Below, one piece after another: positions 21,960 to 34,335 of a stretch of DNA of 64,000 nt. The translations under genes were made by a program, and so were the position numbers. Position 1 is the first letter of the stretch; every line of letters starts with the position of its first letter. The notes beneath the pieces were generated by a model, which was not told where the DNA came from, made no database searches, and was given only the letters and a program-made list of their open reading frames with translations. This DNA comes from Isoetes taiwanensis (Eukaryota; Streptophyta; Lycopodiopsida; Isoetales; Isoetaceae), in assembly GCA_021234155.1 (NCBI GenBank), contig JAJEKV010000012.1, positions 5,273,789 to 5,337,788 of the forward strand. Reading direction: 5' to 3'.

Positions 21960-23285
21960 AGCTTTCTTATCATCTACATTTATGGGTGCTAGAGGTGGCA
22001 GCATGTGAAAGCATAGTGAATTTTCTGTACCAGTAACTATATCCATCATAGGGTAGAAACTCTTCTTTTACATCTCCTTGGGAACCTTCTTATGCACCAC
22101 AAAAGTCTTGACAGCCTACCTCTAAGATAAATACTTTTTCTAGGTGTCAACTTCCAATCTGTCTATTTCCTGTTTGTCTATTTCCTCTTTGCAATTTCAA
22201 CTTCTTTTTTTTATCATGCTTTGGAAAGACAGAGAGGCAGCCAACATGATCATCAAGAGAGAGCTTAATGCATGTACATGTTTTGAGCCCGTGCCAAGAA
22301 TGCAGAAAGTCAGTTTTGGAATTGTACGGTAAAGTTTGTTTGTTGTTTTTAGTCTACTTGATTCACTTTTTCGATAGTTCCCAGTACATACTATGGCTTC
22401 TAAAATTGCAAGGAGGAGAGTTATCGGAGATTATCAAAGGACTTAAAATGAAGCGCAATAAAAGGCACATCTTTTATCTCATTTGGTGCAGACAACCTCA
22501 ATAGAATTATAGGTAAGTGACATGAAGACTGATGTTAGTGCGGCAATAATACGCAAATATGTCCAATAGCCAACATTTGGTACCATTTCGAGAACTGCTC
22601 ACGAACACTTTGAGAACTAATTATCAGTTTGTGTAACATCTATTGAAGTATCATTTGTGTAACTTGTTGAAGTATTAGTTGCCTAAGATTGCACGGGAGT
22701 CATTACAATACAAAATGTGAGACAGAGCTAACAAACATCATCCAATAGAAGGACGATCACAATGACTAAGATTTTATTCGACCAAAATTGATCGGCATCA
22801 AAATGTTTTGGCATACTTATCAAATATGCCTCAAAATTTAGTTGCATGCTTAAAGTCTATATATGTCATTGGTGCAAGTACGTTGAGACATTGAATCTAA
22901 TGTTGCGAAAGAAACAAAAAAGGAAAGACAAAGCAACAATGCCTCAATACAATACCTCATGTTCTATATTGGAGCTCATATGAGGATTTGTGAGCTTGTA
23001 GTCCTTTGTCAATGCAACTGATAACACCTGCATTCAAAATTCAAAAGTCAACTGAATAAAGTCTCAAGTTCATGACCACATTGGATAAAGTAGAATAGGT
23101 GCTTTTTTTTATCAAGACAATTTGGCTTCAGGATAAAGGAAATAAGAGAAAATCTTCTCGTTACGCTTAAATGCCTTGCTCAACACTACTAACAACAATC
23201 CCATCTCCGAATGCTAATTTGCCAAACAATGATCTTATATTATCTAGTGGTTTGCAAGGAACTAACAAAATTAAAGTGGGATTAA
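21960..23285. other. Unassigned AT-rich stretch
   Basis: No further channel exon was recognised here although this is where it would lie. Short open frames at 22144-22504 show no domain. Confidence 0.4.
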
Positions 23286-23288
23286 CCT

Positions 23289-24030
23289 TTTTCTTTTTTT
23301 TTTTTTTTTTTTGAAGGCAAGAGTGTCTGTATTGTATTCAGAGGATAAGAGTGTTTACACATACAGTCGAGTCCAGAACTACTACCACTTCTCGAATCCA
23401 TGGATAGTAGTCCAGACTCTGAGTCTGGTACTTAGAGCCTCTCTCAACTTCTTCTCCAATGGATACTATAGGAGAGAGGACTCTGTTCCTAGACTAAATT
23501 TTTTACAATGAAGGTCTATGACCTTATTATAGTGGCTCCACAATAGGCCTGATATAAGCTATACGTACATGGTCATCGAGAAAAGAGGACTTTAAAACTG
23601 TGAGGATCCTGTGGGATCACCAAAGCGCCTGTGCTCGGGGAGCGAGTTCAAGCAAAGAAGCTGATTGATTAGGACTGGCTGGCTAGAAGCCTTAGTGAGA
23701 AAGAACCACTTTAAGCACCCTCCGAAAAAAGATACCCTAGCATCCAAAGAGTGGCATCTCATGGCGTTAACTTGGCCTTATTCCATTACTGCAGTACTAT
23801 GGGCATAGCCTTCTTCCAAACAATAAGAATAGAGCAGGCCTGCTGTGCCTCAATCCCTTTCTGCACAGAGTATGGGCTTTCTCCCACACTGCCTGGGCTT
23901 CCCTAGTCTCCCGCCCAAGGAAGCCCTTGACAAACCCCCAGACGCACAATCTAAACTGAGCAGCGCAACCATCACTAGCTCCTAATCCAACCCTTGCTGG
24001 GACAACCTTTTTCCTGGACAACTTCATTTT
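23289..24030 (-). mobile_element. Possible minus-strand retroposon with poly-A tail
   Basis: A run of about 22 T ends at 23312, reading as a poly-A tail on the minus strand, and is preceded (in minus sense) by unique sequence and a 76-codon frame at 24027-23797. This layout fits a 5'-truncated LINE or SINE. No reverse transcriptase motif was found in the short body, so the class is undecided. Confidence 0.35.
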
Positions 24031-24379
24031 CAGTTAACTACCAACGATAAATGTTATCTGAAAAGCTTTTAAAAAAGCCGTAGGCAATAACTTGAAACAG
24101 ATAAATGAGTTCATGCAATTAAACGTAGCCTTCGTAATTTATATATTCAAGTGCTTCTTTGATGATGCAGCCAAGACAAAGGCTATAAACATACAAAATA
24201 TGTAAAACCCAGTAGCTTCTCACAATAAATTATCACGTTCGAAGAGACCATTTTGGTAAACAAATATTCATCTTTTGGCTATCACGAAAAATTGAGATAA
24301 TTTGATCTTATGGACCACTTACCTTGCTGCAAGTTCATTGCCTTGATTTCCTTTTTAATCTTTAATAGATTCCTTTCCC

Positions 24380-24848
24380 AAGTTTATGGTAACCTTTCAA
24401 TTGAAAACTCATAAATTGTCATAATTGGACCACCTGCAATCTATAAATCAGCAAGCTCATCACAAAAATATTCTGGAGGCTTATAATCATCAAGCAAGGA
24501 AAGTAAATACCTTATGGATGTGCCTCTTCAAATCGTTGTCGCACGTAGCAACTCTGTAGCACTTTTGCTGAAATATAACCCAACCCAAGTTATAATGTCT
24601 GCATTAAGCAATTAAAGATAAAATAATAGCTTAGAGCACAAGCTTACCTGAGTAACGCGATTCACAATGCATTCATTAGCATATGTTAGCTTGTGCGTGC
24701 AAGGCACCCTCTCAAATTGTGGATCCGTTACAATTCTATAGTCCCGCTTTGTCTGCAGCCTGCCATCTTGTGCAAGAATTTCAGAGCTAGAATTAACATT
24801 CAGAACTGTGCTAATGACAAATATAGACTCCACTTTTGTATCCTTCAT
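24380..24848 (-). pseudogene. FCF1-like (PIN domain rRNA-processing) gene fragment
   Basis: Three minus-strand exons are visible. 24848-24649 encodes DYRIVTDPQFERVPCTHK and LTYANECIVNRVTQ, with GTAAGC after it. 24568-24511 encodes QKCYRVATCDNDLKRHIHK, bordered by AG and GT. 24435-24384 encodes GPIMTIYEFSIERLP. This is the order of the conserved C-terminal half of FCF1/UTP24, the PIN nuclease of the small-subunit processome in the nucleolus, where DPxFERxPCTHKxTYADDC and CDRDLKRRIR are expected. Here the second Asp and several Arg are changed (NECI, CDNDLKRHIH), the third exon is out of phase with the second, and the early PIN segment is not recognisable. I therefore call it a pseudogene fragment. 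Confidence 0.7.
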
Positions 24849-24899
24849 AACAACGAGGGTATTCTATCAATGTGGGGTACTCTGCTATAGCTTTCAGTC

Positions 24900-26745
24900 G
24901 ACTTGATACATTCCCTCATAGTACAAGCACTTGTATATATATATAACTTATTCTAAGCATTTTCCTCATTTCCCCCTGCCCCCATCTTTTTTCTTGCCCA
25001 AAAAGATCAAGTCCGTTAGATTCTTGTAAAACTAAGAAATTAAACAAGAAGGGGATCCATCTACTTTTTTTTTTATAGTAGAGTGCCTTTTTTATTTTAA
25101 ACGGACAGTTGTAATGGTTTCTCGGAATTTACTGAACCCTACTCGGAGTGTTTCTTGACACGTAAAATCAAGGGTAGCAAAATTTAGCACGGTGGATTCG
25201 TCCAGAATGTGAGATGAATGGGCCAGAATGTGAGGTAAAAATGCCAGTCTGTTGGACGAAAACATGAAAATCTCTTGCTGAGTTGCTGGTACCTTGAGAT
25301 TATGTTATGGATAAGGTTCATCAGTAGGCCCTTAGCTAGTAAGGGGCTGGCGAGCCTTGAACCAATTCCATACCCCACCTAAGGACTTGTAGGAGAAAAT
25401 GTTTGGAGGATTCAATCATAGTTAGGAACCACATGCCACAATCCCAGGCTTAAAGTCATGCATGTTGATGTCGTAGGCCACTGAACTTACGTCATATGAG
25501 ATTTTGAATGTAAAATGGACTTGATATGGGAAACTATTCCTTCACCTAATCATCTACGATTTTGCAATGGTCAGGGAAGTGGTGCACTTGCCATTTTGTT
25601 GTTTATCCTCTAAGTGCATGTGAATTCCTTCAACAAAATATTTGGTTCAAGGATGGAAGTGCATGTAAGTTTTTTGGAATGATCTAGATTTGAATGCATT
25701 CATTAGGTATATCTTACTTATTAAACTGGGATTTTCTAGTTTAGTGAAAAACTTTTTTTGAACTTTTTGTGTAAACATAGAGCTAAGGTTCTAAGAGTTT
25801 CCAACCGCTGCAAAAATTTCCGATTTTCAAAATTTTTATATGAGATTAACATAATTTTATGAAACGTGAGAATCTTTTATTATTTAAACTCTAAGCAACT
25901 GTGAGTGTTCCCGAGTGAAAATGAGACACCAATGCGAGATCTTGTTTTGGTGGGTAAGGATGTTTTTGCTCGCACTTTCTGGATTTCACAACTAAGAGGT
26001 AGTTCAAGAAAGCGCAGATGCACTTAATTCGTTTAGTCTTAAAGGGGAATTGTTTGTAGGCTCTTCAAACGCTTTATGGTTGCAGCTTACCAGAGAATCT
26101 CACTTTTGATCTTTTTACTTCTCAGAGTAGCGAAATGCTTCATGAAAAAGTTGATAGATGTCTTTCAATAGACAAGCAGCCAACATCTCTCATGTTTGGA
26201 CTATATAGTTCAAGAGATTTATGAAGTCGCACCTAGGCAATTATAAAAAGGATGATGGCCAGCTATCGCAAGCAAATATTATAATGACTTTCGGGGTGAG
26301 GATTACAACCGTTTATGCAATGGTGCTTAACTGAGGTGTTAAGGAGCTGTAGATTTAAAGAAAGAGTAAAATGGCAAAGATTATAAATTGAACTTAGTTT
26401 AACTATATTTCACTAATGAGGTACTTGCATTGCAGTTGGAATACACGATGTAGGGATTCCACTTGCCATAATAGTACATTAGTGAGCCAAGTACATGGAT
26501 GCTTAAGGGAAAGATCTTGACCAAGTGAAAAAGCTACTCTCATCCTGGCATATTATATCAGAAGAAAACTTTTGATCCAAAAGCACACTTACTTGACATG
26601 TCTATACATTGCTTTAGGTTTCTTAAGTACAAAGGTCTAAACTCTGTAACTTAGGAGTGGGTGAGCCTCTTCATAACATCATCAGGCAAAAACATCCTAT
26701 TGAGATAAAGGGCATTATTATACGATCAACTAGACATGAACAATG
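24900..26745. other. Non-coding stretch
   Basis: AT-rich sequence without supported exons, RNA genes or repeats beyond short homopolymers. Confidence 0.45.
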
Positions 26746-26794
26746 AGGAGTGATAATGGACTTGAGTGATGATAGGACCCTCGTGCAAAAAAGG

Positions 26795-27210
26795 ACACGG
26801 TGCAAAGCGACTAGAGTTAGGGTGGCCGCCATGGCCATCCCTGTTACTTGCAGAACAGAGTATGTGCAGCTGTATTTGGCTTCCAGTAACATGGTAGATA
26901 TAGCCACGGTGGGACTCTTGCTTCCATTTTGTATAAAAGAATGGAGTTTCTCTGAGAGGTTTTTCTGGAGGATTAGATTAGGAACATTTGAAGGTGTTAG
27001 CAACAAGAAATTTGATGAAGACGACGTTGGCTATAAAACATCTAATTTGGAAGGATATTGTATGAGAACATATGTGTCACAATTGAAAAATGAGGACCTA
27101 GAGTTAGGATGACAGCCATGTCCATCCCTGGTAGTCGCACAAACAGAATATTCTGACTACAAACTTGTTTTCGTGGCACGGTAGATCGACCCACGAGTGG
27201 GACTCTTGTT
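26795..27210. repeat. Imperfect direct repeat pair
   Basis: About 26810-26910 and 27103-27205 share CTAGAGTTAGG, GCCATGNCCATCCCTG and GTGGGACTCTTG in the same order, so this is an old local duplication. The 120-codon frame covering the first copy (26750-27112) has no recognisable domain. Confidence 0.55.
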
Positions 27211-27219
27211 ATTTTCAAC

Positions 27220-28220
27220 TTTCAACAATTAGATTTGGCTAGTTAATCCCTTAGAAAGGTTATTTAGTATATAAGAGATCATACATTGTAAGTCAAACAG
27301 ATCCTGTTGCGCACATTACTAAGTTTCCATCACTCCTCAAAGTTCCCCTTGATCCATTGTAGACAATCCCGTCTCCTCACTTGGGAAACAAGCAAGAAGG
27401 AAAAACAAACTATTAGCAACATTTTGGAGGCTCTTATAACACGTACAAATGCTCCAAAATCTCTGAATCATGATCCAAAATGCACACACAAATGAGTCTC
27501 TGAACCATGGGTCTGGAATTCTCCAGAAAATCGAATCATACCTACAGAAAATTAAAATTTCTAATAAAGTAATATTACTTACTAACACAAGCTTTCAATT
27601 ATTTCGTTTGGTATTTATGGACCGTATCTCAGGCATGGTTTTGCCTAGATTTGGGAATATATGTACCTAAAATAGTATGCGCATGGGTCTTTTTTTGAAC
27701 GGGTTTGAGCTGCTTGTGGGGGGGATGGGTTGGGTGGTTGTGAGGAAGATGGAGTTGGATTTCTAAGTGCATGGTTTGGAAATAGAAGGAGAATGTTCTG
27801 TAGATTGAATGGACAGGTCATGGAGGCATGCCGATGTAATCGGCAGCTCTGTAGACTCTCTTCTCTTTTGATCATGGGGAAACTGTGAACTACTGGTCGT
27901 CACCGGAATGACCTTTGGGCCTACCCTGTATTTTGTGATAGCTATAAATTGTGCATGGAAATAGATGTTTTGGGCGTGTTCATGGGAGAGAGTTTCTGAT
28001 ACATAGTATGATTTCTGGGGCATGGAAGGCGTGTGCCCTTGCTTTTGTTATGTTTCTTAGCCTCTTGTTGCAAAACCCGGTCATGGTAGACATTTCGTGA
28101 TATCCACAGCTTTTGAGTGCGAACAGAGATATTGGGCTCTGTTCTTTTATTTCTTGGCCTCTTGTTTGAGAGCCCGATCACGCCTCATAGTTTCTCATCT
28201 GATATCGACAATGTGATAAT
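27220..28220. other. Non-coding stretch
   Basis: No supported gene. A repeated phrase TTTCTTGGCCTCTTGTT-like occurs at about 28050 and 28145, suggesting a small local duplication. Confidence 0.4.
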
Positions 28221-28227
28221 GCAAACA

Positions 28228-28567
28228 GAAGGGGCAAAAGCTCTGTTTTCTGGTGTATCCACCTCAGCGCTCCGGCAAGTCCTTTATACGACATTTTGAA
28301 GCAAAAACTGCAAGATCCGGCAGCAAAAGGAGGTAATGTAAATGTTAGCCTAAAAAAGAAGATAGGCGCAGGTTTAATTGCTGGGGGAGTTGAAGCGGCT
28401 GTAGGAAATCCGACAGATGTAGCTATAGTAAGAATGCAAGCAGATGGAATTATGCTGCAGTTGGACAGGACATGAATTATGCTGGAGTTTAGAATGCTCT
28501 GCACCTACAATTCAAAGGGCGATAATTGTTACAACGGCTCAGCTGGCAAGTATGATCAGATCAAATA
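28228..28567 (+). pseudogene. Mitochondrial dicarboxylate carrier (DIC)-like pseudogene
   Basis: Frames give EGAKALFSGVSTSALRQVLY, then (shifted) KKKIGAGLIAGGVEAAVGNP and TDVAIVRMQADG, then MNYAGV and finally QRAIIVTTAQLASYDQIK. This is the second and third repeat of plant DIC/uncoupling-type carriers, which exchange dicarboxylates across the inner mitochondrial membrane; the P-x-D/E signature remains as NPTDVAIVRMQ. Frameshifts occur near 28295 and 28460, the latter with loss of bases, and a stop follows SYDQIK. Plant DIC genes usually lack introns and no intron is seen here, so this may be a truncated copy rather than a processed one. Confidence 0.75.
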
Positions 28568-28569
28568 GA

Positions 28570-30925
28570 CTTTACTTGAACATAACATAATTAGATGTAG
28601 AATCAGAGTTTCGTTTGGAATTGTGTGTGCATATTTTGTATGTAAACTTGAGTTATTGGGAATTTTCTATTTCATGTCATGTATGGTGGATATGAACCTT
28701 AGGTTTTGGCTTTCGTTTTATCCATATTCTCGAGGGAAATGTATCTCTCTCTCTGTTCATCACCTCTTTGTTAGAGATATGTATCTAAAGCAATGGAAGC
28801 CACAAAGGCTACAAACTTAGCAGATGCATGAATGTTTTGCATAGAATTTCTGTAGAAGTTGAGGCAAAGGATGACAATGCACAGGCTCTAGCAGTCTTCT
28901 CCCTGGTAGATGCAGAGGGACAAGAAGTCACAATTTAATTAAAGTGAGTTCCACGTGATTTCCCCCCTTTTTTTAGAACTCTCGTATTTCAAATGAAAAG
29001 GATGTCCGAAGCATTTTTGGCCTAATTAGTCACGAAAAGAAGAGTATTTTTGTGTGAGGTTCGGTCCCTTTACGAAGACATTTTGCCTCTTTTTTCTCGA
29101 ATGGAGAGCGTAGTTTCCTCTTGTAGGATTTGAATTGTTAGATAATATTACACATGCAAAAGAATCTTGTAGGAAATTAAAATGGTTTCCTTTAAACAAA
29201 GAGAGCCAAGAGTATGTTCGTTATGCTCCAATATGATTTCAAGGTAGTGACAGACCAATCTGTGGGGATAAATTTGTCTAACCCTAATATAGTTGCAAGG
29301 TTCCAAACAATTTTGCATTTGGCTGAACGTCTAAGGACTAGAGTTTTGGAAATCATAGCGGATCAATCACAACAACATTGTAAGTAACCTTATGGTGATT
29401 GGTTGAAGGTATCCGGTCCCAATTTTGATAGAAGAAGCATGGATGCAACAATGGCTATAGAGCTAGGTATGTCCATCTCTACGGTCTTGGTACGGATGGA
29501 GTAAAGACGTCGTAATTTTTGCAGCTGTTAATCAAGAGGTATGTATGCGCAGAACAAGATATGAAGAACCGGCGTGGCACATGGTAGACATTTTTACCTG
29601 GGTTTGAACATCCGCCAAAAGGTTATCCGCTTCTAGCATGGTGCAAAATCCGACTTGAGCAAAGTGGATTGAAGTCTTTCTCAGCTAGTTTGGTTATATT
29701 TCAAAAATACATTAGTTATGTGAAATGGGAAGAGAAAATCGAATCTTGTCTGAGCAAGGCAAGCTGGTTAATGTCGGTGACATCAGTGACCGTCTGGCCG
29801 GCCCAGAGCCACCGCCACTCAAATAAGAATCAACGACCTCTTCCCATTTTCAAGCGTCAAGGAACGACCATGATGGCGAGTTTCGGCAGGGATGGTGAGT
29901 TTTCAGGCTTATTTCATGAAGGTAATTGCTTGCAATTGATTGTGCAAGAACGCTATACCTATTTTTCATTCTTGATTAGAATGTTTGCCACATGGCAATA
30001 AGCGATTCCATAATATTGAAGGATGCCGATCCATCTTCCTTGACGTAATGTGGAACGGGAAGGGGGACGGTGCGACCGGATTCTCGCAGTCGTCGGGTCG
30101 GGCAAGAATGCGACCCCTTTCCGTTCCCGGCGCCAAGGAAAATCTAACCGGATTCTACAGGTTTTTTGTAGCGATTTTCCATTCTTGATTAGAATGGATG
30201 CAGAAACTGCCGGAAGGCAGACCCACTTGCCTTGACGTATATTAACCAAGTTTCGAACAAATACAACTAGAAAGAATAGTTTTTTGGGGCAAACCCTAGG
30301 GATGGATGTGGTGCAAAAGGAATATGCTCGATATATTCTTTCTGAATGGTCAAGATTATCAGAGAGCTATGAATTGAAGGTGAGATCCAGTTAGATTTAA
30401 GCTCAACTTGAAAGTTGTAAATACCGCAGACTTTCTATTTGGAGTGGCTATTTCTCGAGTCGTAGTTGAGTTCACATGTAGAAGCCGGAGTCATGAGCAT
30501 CGATATAATACGAAGAGGTCGTGATAGACAAGCCTTAGAATTTATTGAAGTCGACGATAGAGGATCAGAAGAAGCAGTTTTTTGTGCACAAACTAGGAAA
30601 CTCAAGAACTTCATCTCGGATGACCATTCCAGCTTTATTGAATCATCCAAGAGTAAGATAAGAGTAAGATGCATTGTCCTTCTCAACATCCTTACAGTTC
30701 TCTATGGTAATTAGCTTAGACTTTGCTTTTGATGATGTGAGCATGTGCTCAATTCCATTATTCTTTTATTCAGGTTCTATAGTGATGTTGAGTGCAGGAA
30801 TTAATGAGATGATAAAATAGGCAGAGACAATTATTGATCCTGCTTTATTTTCTATTAAACATTTTCTTACTATAATAATAGAGTTTTTGCCATATCTTTA
30901 GTGTTCTCCCAAAGATGACACCATT
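28570..30925. other. Unassigned stretch with a small repeat-bearing insert
   Basis: No gene was recognised. CATTCTTGATTAGAATG, itself an imperfect palindrome, occurs at 29968 and again at 30181, bracketing a GC-richer segment of about 200 bases. This looks like a small non-autonomous insert. An 82-codon frame at 30466-30714 has no known domain. Confidence 0.4.
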
Positions 30926-30927
30926 AA

Positions 30928-31497
30928 GAAAAGGGGGTTGGAGTTGGGACTATTGGCTAGCGTTGGATGCTTTCACAGTATGCTTTGGTCATCTACCGTC
31001 TAAAAAGACTTGGAGTGAGAAACTTTGCCTTGTTCTTCATTTTAAAATATCGTTATGCATTTTTTTATATGCTTCTTTGCATATTTCACACTGCTAATGA
31101 TTAAGTGTGCAGAATGCCATTAGAAATTGAAGGAATTGACCATTCAATATTCTAATACTGCTTTTCAATTGATGCTTTTCTATTCTCAGGTTATAATAGT
31201 TCCATTACTTGCTGGGCTGTCAGGATTTCACATTCCAAAGATCACGTGGTTTTCAGCTGTTGCAGCAATAATTGACGTTGGATTTGTAAAATTTGGTGAA
31301 GCTCTGGCTCTGGTAAAATGCAAATGCATAAATAGTGGTATAATATGTTTTATGACCTAATTTATTGATGCTACTTTATAGGTTGGGGACATTTGGAGTC
31401 CTATCAATGCTATTTCCTTTGGTTACCACATGTTATGTTCATGGCAAATTTCTCGAGGACTTCCTTCCGCTAGTAGTCTTCCTTTGCCGAGTATCAT
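30928..31497 (+). pseudogene. Partial EamA-type transporter gene
   Basis: An upstream segment reads KRGLELGLLASVGCFHS (about 30928-30980). Exon 31190-31312 encodes VIIVPLLAGLSGFHIPKITW and AAIIDVGFVKFGEAL, and exon 31382-31497 encodes VGDIWSPINAISFGYHML; both have clean AG and GT borders and join in phase. This is the EamA (drug/metabolite transporter) fold of plant EamA family proteins: the G-x-ELGLW helix, the FTVIIVPLL helix and the VGD-W helix. Membrane location is implied; substrate unknown. Exons for the remaining helices were not found downstream, so the gene is partial or broken. Confidence 0.6.
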
Positions 31498-31499
31498 GT

Positions 31500-33100
31500 A
31501 AGTAAAATATGTACCTTGTAAGAAAACAGCCAAAAAGACGTGCTGGATGCTAAAATCTCTTATCTCATTTGATTGTGTGAATTAAGACTTGTTACCTACC
31601 ACTTGCATCTTTTGGTTACAACCATGTGCTCTGCTATAGGCAATATTCATTCATGTTAATGAACTACCTGCAATGGACGCACTTGGATGGAATGACACAA
31701 CTTCATTGTGGTTGTGGATGCTATACAAGGCCGCTTTCTATAACATCTTTATGGGTTGAGATAGGTTAGAGTTTCATCTTTGAAATAGTAGTATGGATGC
31801 ATAGATACTTCATGAGTAATTTCTTTCCGAATTGCGACTTCGGCCCTCTGAAAATGTTTGATCATCAAAAACAGTCATAATCTACACTTTTGAACCACTT
31901 GGGGTCTTTGGGTTTGCTTGCTCCTTTCTTGGAGAAGGATGTATGCTCTGGGATGGATAGGGGCATTATGTATTTTAGGTAATTAAATTTTTTACCTTAA
32001 TGAGATTAAGTATTTATCTTTATTGATATTTAAATTTGTTTTGCGAGATGATGAAGTAGAAAATCCTTATTTATCTATATACATTTATTAAAAGAGACCA
32101 TTGAAATTGAAACACCTTAAGGAGATACAAGTAGAGGCTATGATTCCTCATAAAGAATAGACGGGGATTAAGATAGTCGTAATTCAACTCTAAGCAGTAG
32201 TTGAAGAATAGTTCAGGGAAGGTTGGCCAAAAAAATTTTGTTGTCCTTTAAAGCAGGAAAGTGTTGAATTAATCCCTCCATGGAGGAGTTTGGCGGAATA
32301 GAATAGAATAGAATAATGCGATCTCTTATTCCTCTCATTCACCCGTAATAATTGAGCCTTCTCTTGTGTTTTGTGATATTTTCCTGTTAGTTTCCTTTAG
32401 TGATTTTCTAAGGGCCAAAGTTTCTTCCCATAGGCAACCCACAGTGCAATAGCACCGTATTTTTTTTGCCCAAACCTCCTATGACTCAGTCCTCATTCTG
32501 GGCACTCTGCTCACCTGTTGCTTGCCTCGCGGTATGCCCTAAATTCAAACACCCGACCTCAGCATCACAATCCTCTTCCTCATAATCAAATGACAAGAAC
32601 TAGCCAATGCATGTGCACATCAAACGCCAATGAACAGGTGGATTCTTCTGGCATGCCACGTGGAAGTTTGCAGGCTTTGTATGGTATGGCATGTGAACTT
32701 TTGCTGTTCTAATTTTAGGCTCAGATTCCACTAAAGCGTCTGTTTTCAGGCTTGATAGAAATAAATAGGGGGCAAATCAGGGCTAACTACCGCAGTTTGA
32801 CATTCCATTGCAGATTGGCAGCTCCGCTAATCATAGCGTTTGTCATCCTAGGTGGCAAATTTTCCTGCATCTCCCTAGCAAGCTTCCCCGTCAATAAAAA
32901 ATTTGATTTGTGACTCCAAGTCACGATCTTCCACCTTGCAATGGAACAACGTAAAGTTAGGGGGAGGAAATTTCGGTGTATTATAGGCCTAGATTAAAAC
33001 CTATAATGTTCCTGCGTGCAATGTTAAAAAAGGATGGGCAACATCTTCTTAAATTTGTGGCCAATACAATGCCACATGTCATGAAATTTCCTCCCCCCTT
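31500..33100. other. Non-coding stretch
   Basis: AT-rich, no exon supported. GGGGGAGGAAATTTC at about 32959 has its inverse GAAATTTCCTCCCCCC at about 33083, so it forms outer arms around the 33.1-kb fold-back region or a related insert. Confidence 0.45.
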
Positions 33101-33104
33101 ACAT

Positions 33105-33214
33105 GGGAAAAATGTGTCGGAGGAGGCAATTTTGCCTGGTTTGGACCTAGCTCGCCCCTAACGGGCTCGCGAGGCCCTTACCAGGCGAAATTGCCTTCTC
33201 CGGCACATTATCCC
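33105..33214. repeat. Fold-back (inverted repeat) element
   Basis: The left arm (33105-33139) starts GGGAAAAATGTGTCGGAGG and the right arm (33181-33214) ends CTCCGGCACATTATCCC. The arms are imperfect inverses of about 35 bases around a 40-base GC-rich loop. The transcript of either strand could form a stable hairpin; MITE-like origin is likely. Confidence 0.7.
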
Positions 33215-33219
33215 TAACA

Positions 33220-34335
33220 AAAGAAGCGTCACATGCTCATGTGTAGCCTTTTGATTCGTCCCTGCAACTACTGCGAGGATAGTGGAATCTGGGGCTTAAT
33301 ACGTTAGGGATATTGAATTGTTATATTGTTGCTTTTTTATATTACACTAACGTCAGCTTGGGATAATATCTGAATGTCCTGTTTAGACGACTGATTAACC
33401 ACAAACATGGTCAAATCAAAAGGGCAAGGACGTCTTAGCACAAAATTAGGACAATTGGCCATGTGCAAAAGATTAAAGAAAAGTGCAGAGCCACACAGCT
33501 AAGCTTCTGGGACATCATCCTCTGATCTGGAAAGACCTTTTCCAGCCAATCAGATCAATCCAAAAGCCCTGTATCCCTGCGCTTCTGCCTTCATCAGATT
33601 CATCAAAACGTCAGAAATTGTGCCTACGGCAAAAGCATAGGCCCAGCTCATCCAGAACAAATCCTCTTCACCCAAATGCTTATCGATTATCGCAACACGC
33701 CAAGCTAATTCTGTCACAGCATCGGAATGAGCTCTTAAAAATAATACATTCTTCTTTCTGATCCATTTTTTCTCAGTTTTGTAGATCTTTGCAGAGTCTC
33801 CTTCTTAACCTTCTGAAGAACGCCAGATACCCACAAACAGGAAGTGCAGAAAACGGAGTACGGCGGCATGGTGGGGCTCTGCAGCTTGTCTGGTTGAAAA
33901 AAATATGGCGGCCGGGTTCCTGAACAAGGAAGGCCAATCGGGAACGGAAAAGAGGCGCAAAGAATAAATGTTGCTGCCGTAAAATCGTCGCTGTAGTCTG
34001 TTCGTTCTGGTAGGCCAATCCTTTTTGGTGGATTTTTGCTATGGACCTCCCTCGGTCTTTGTCTTAGCGCCCATGTCCGTTCCTTCCTTTTCTTTGTGAT
34101 GTGTTGCCTCGACTCTGTAGGTTCTTGTTTTCTATCACACTGTACCCATTTTTCTCCCTTTCCCAATCGTCTCGTCCTCGGATTAATCTCTGCCGTGGTC
34201 GTCACTTTTCCTCTGTTGATCTTTACGAGACACCTCTACCGGATTGGCGATTCCTGATATGATCTGTTCGCTTTAGTTCTTCAAGCATCGAAGGGGCTCC
34301 AGAAACGAATTGGGTCTTTTTGTTTTTGTAGCAGA
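33220..34335 (+). promoter_or_regulatory. Upstream and 5' leader region of the PB1 gene
   Basis: The last 500 bases before the ATG are pyrimidine-rich, typical of a plant leader. Apparent frames on both strands here lack domains. No convincing TATA box or leader intron could be placed. Confidence 0.4.

Noticed and set aside
33735-34257. Long frames on both strands before the PB1 gene
   Set aside because: They lie in the pyrimidine-rich leader and show no domain or conservation pattern.
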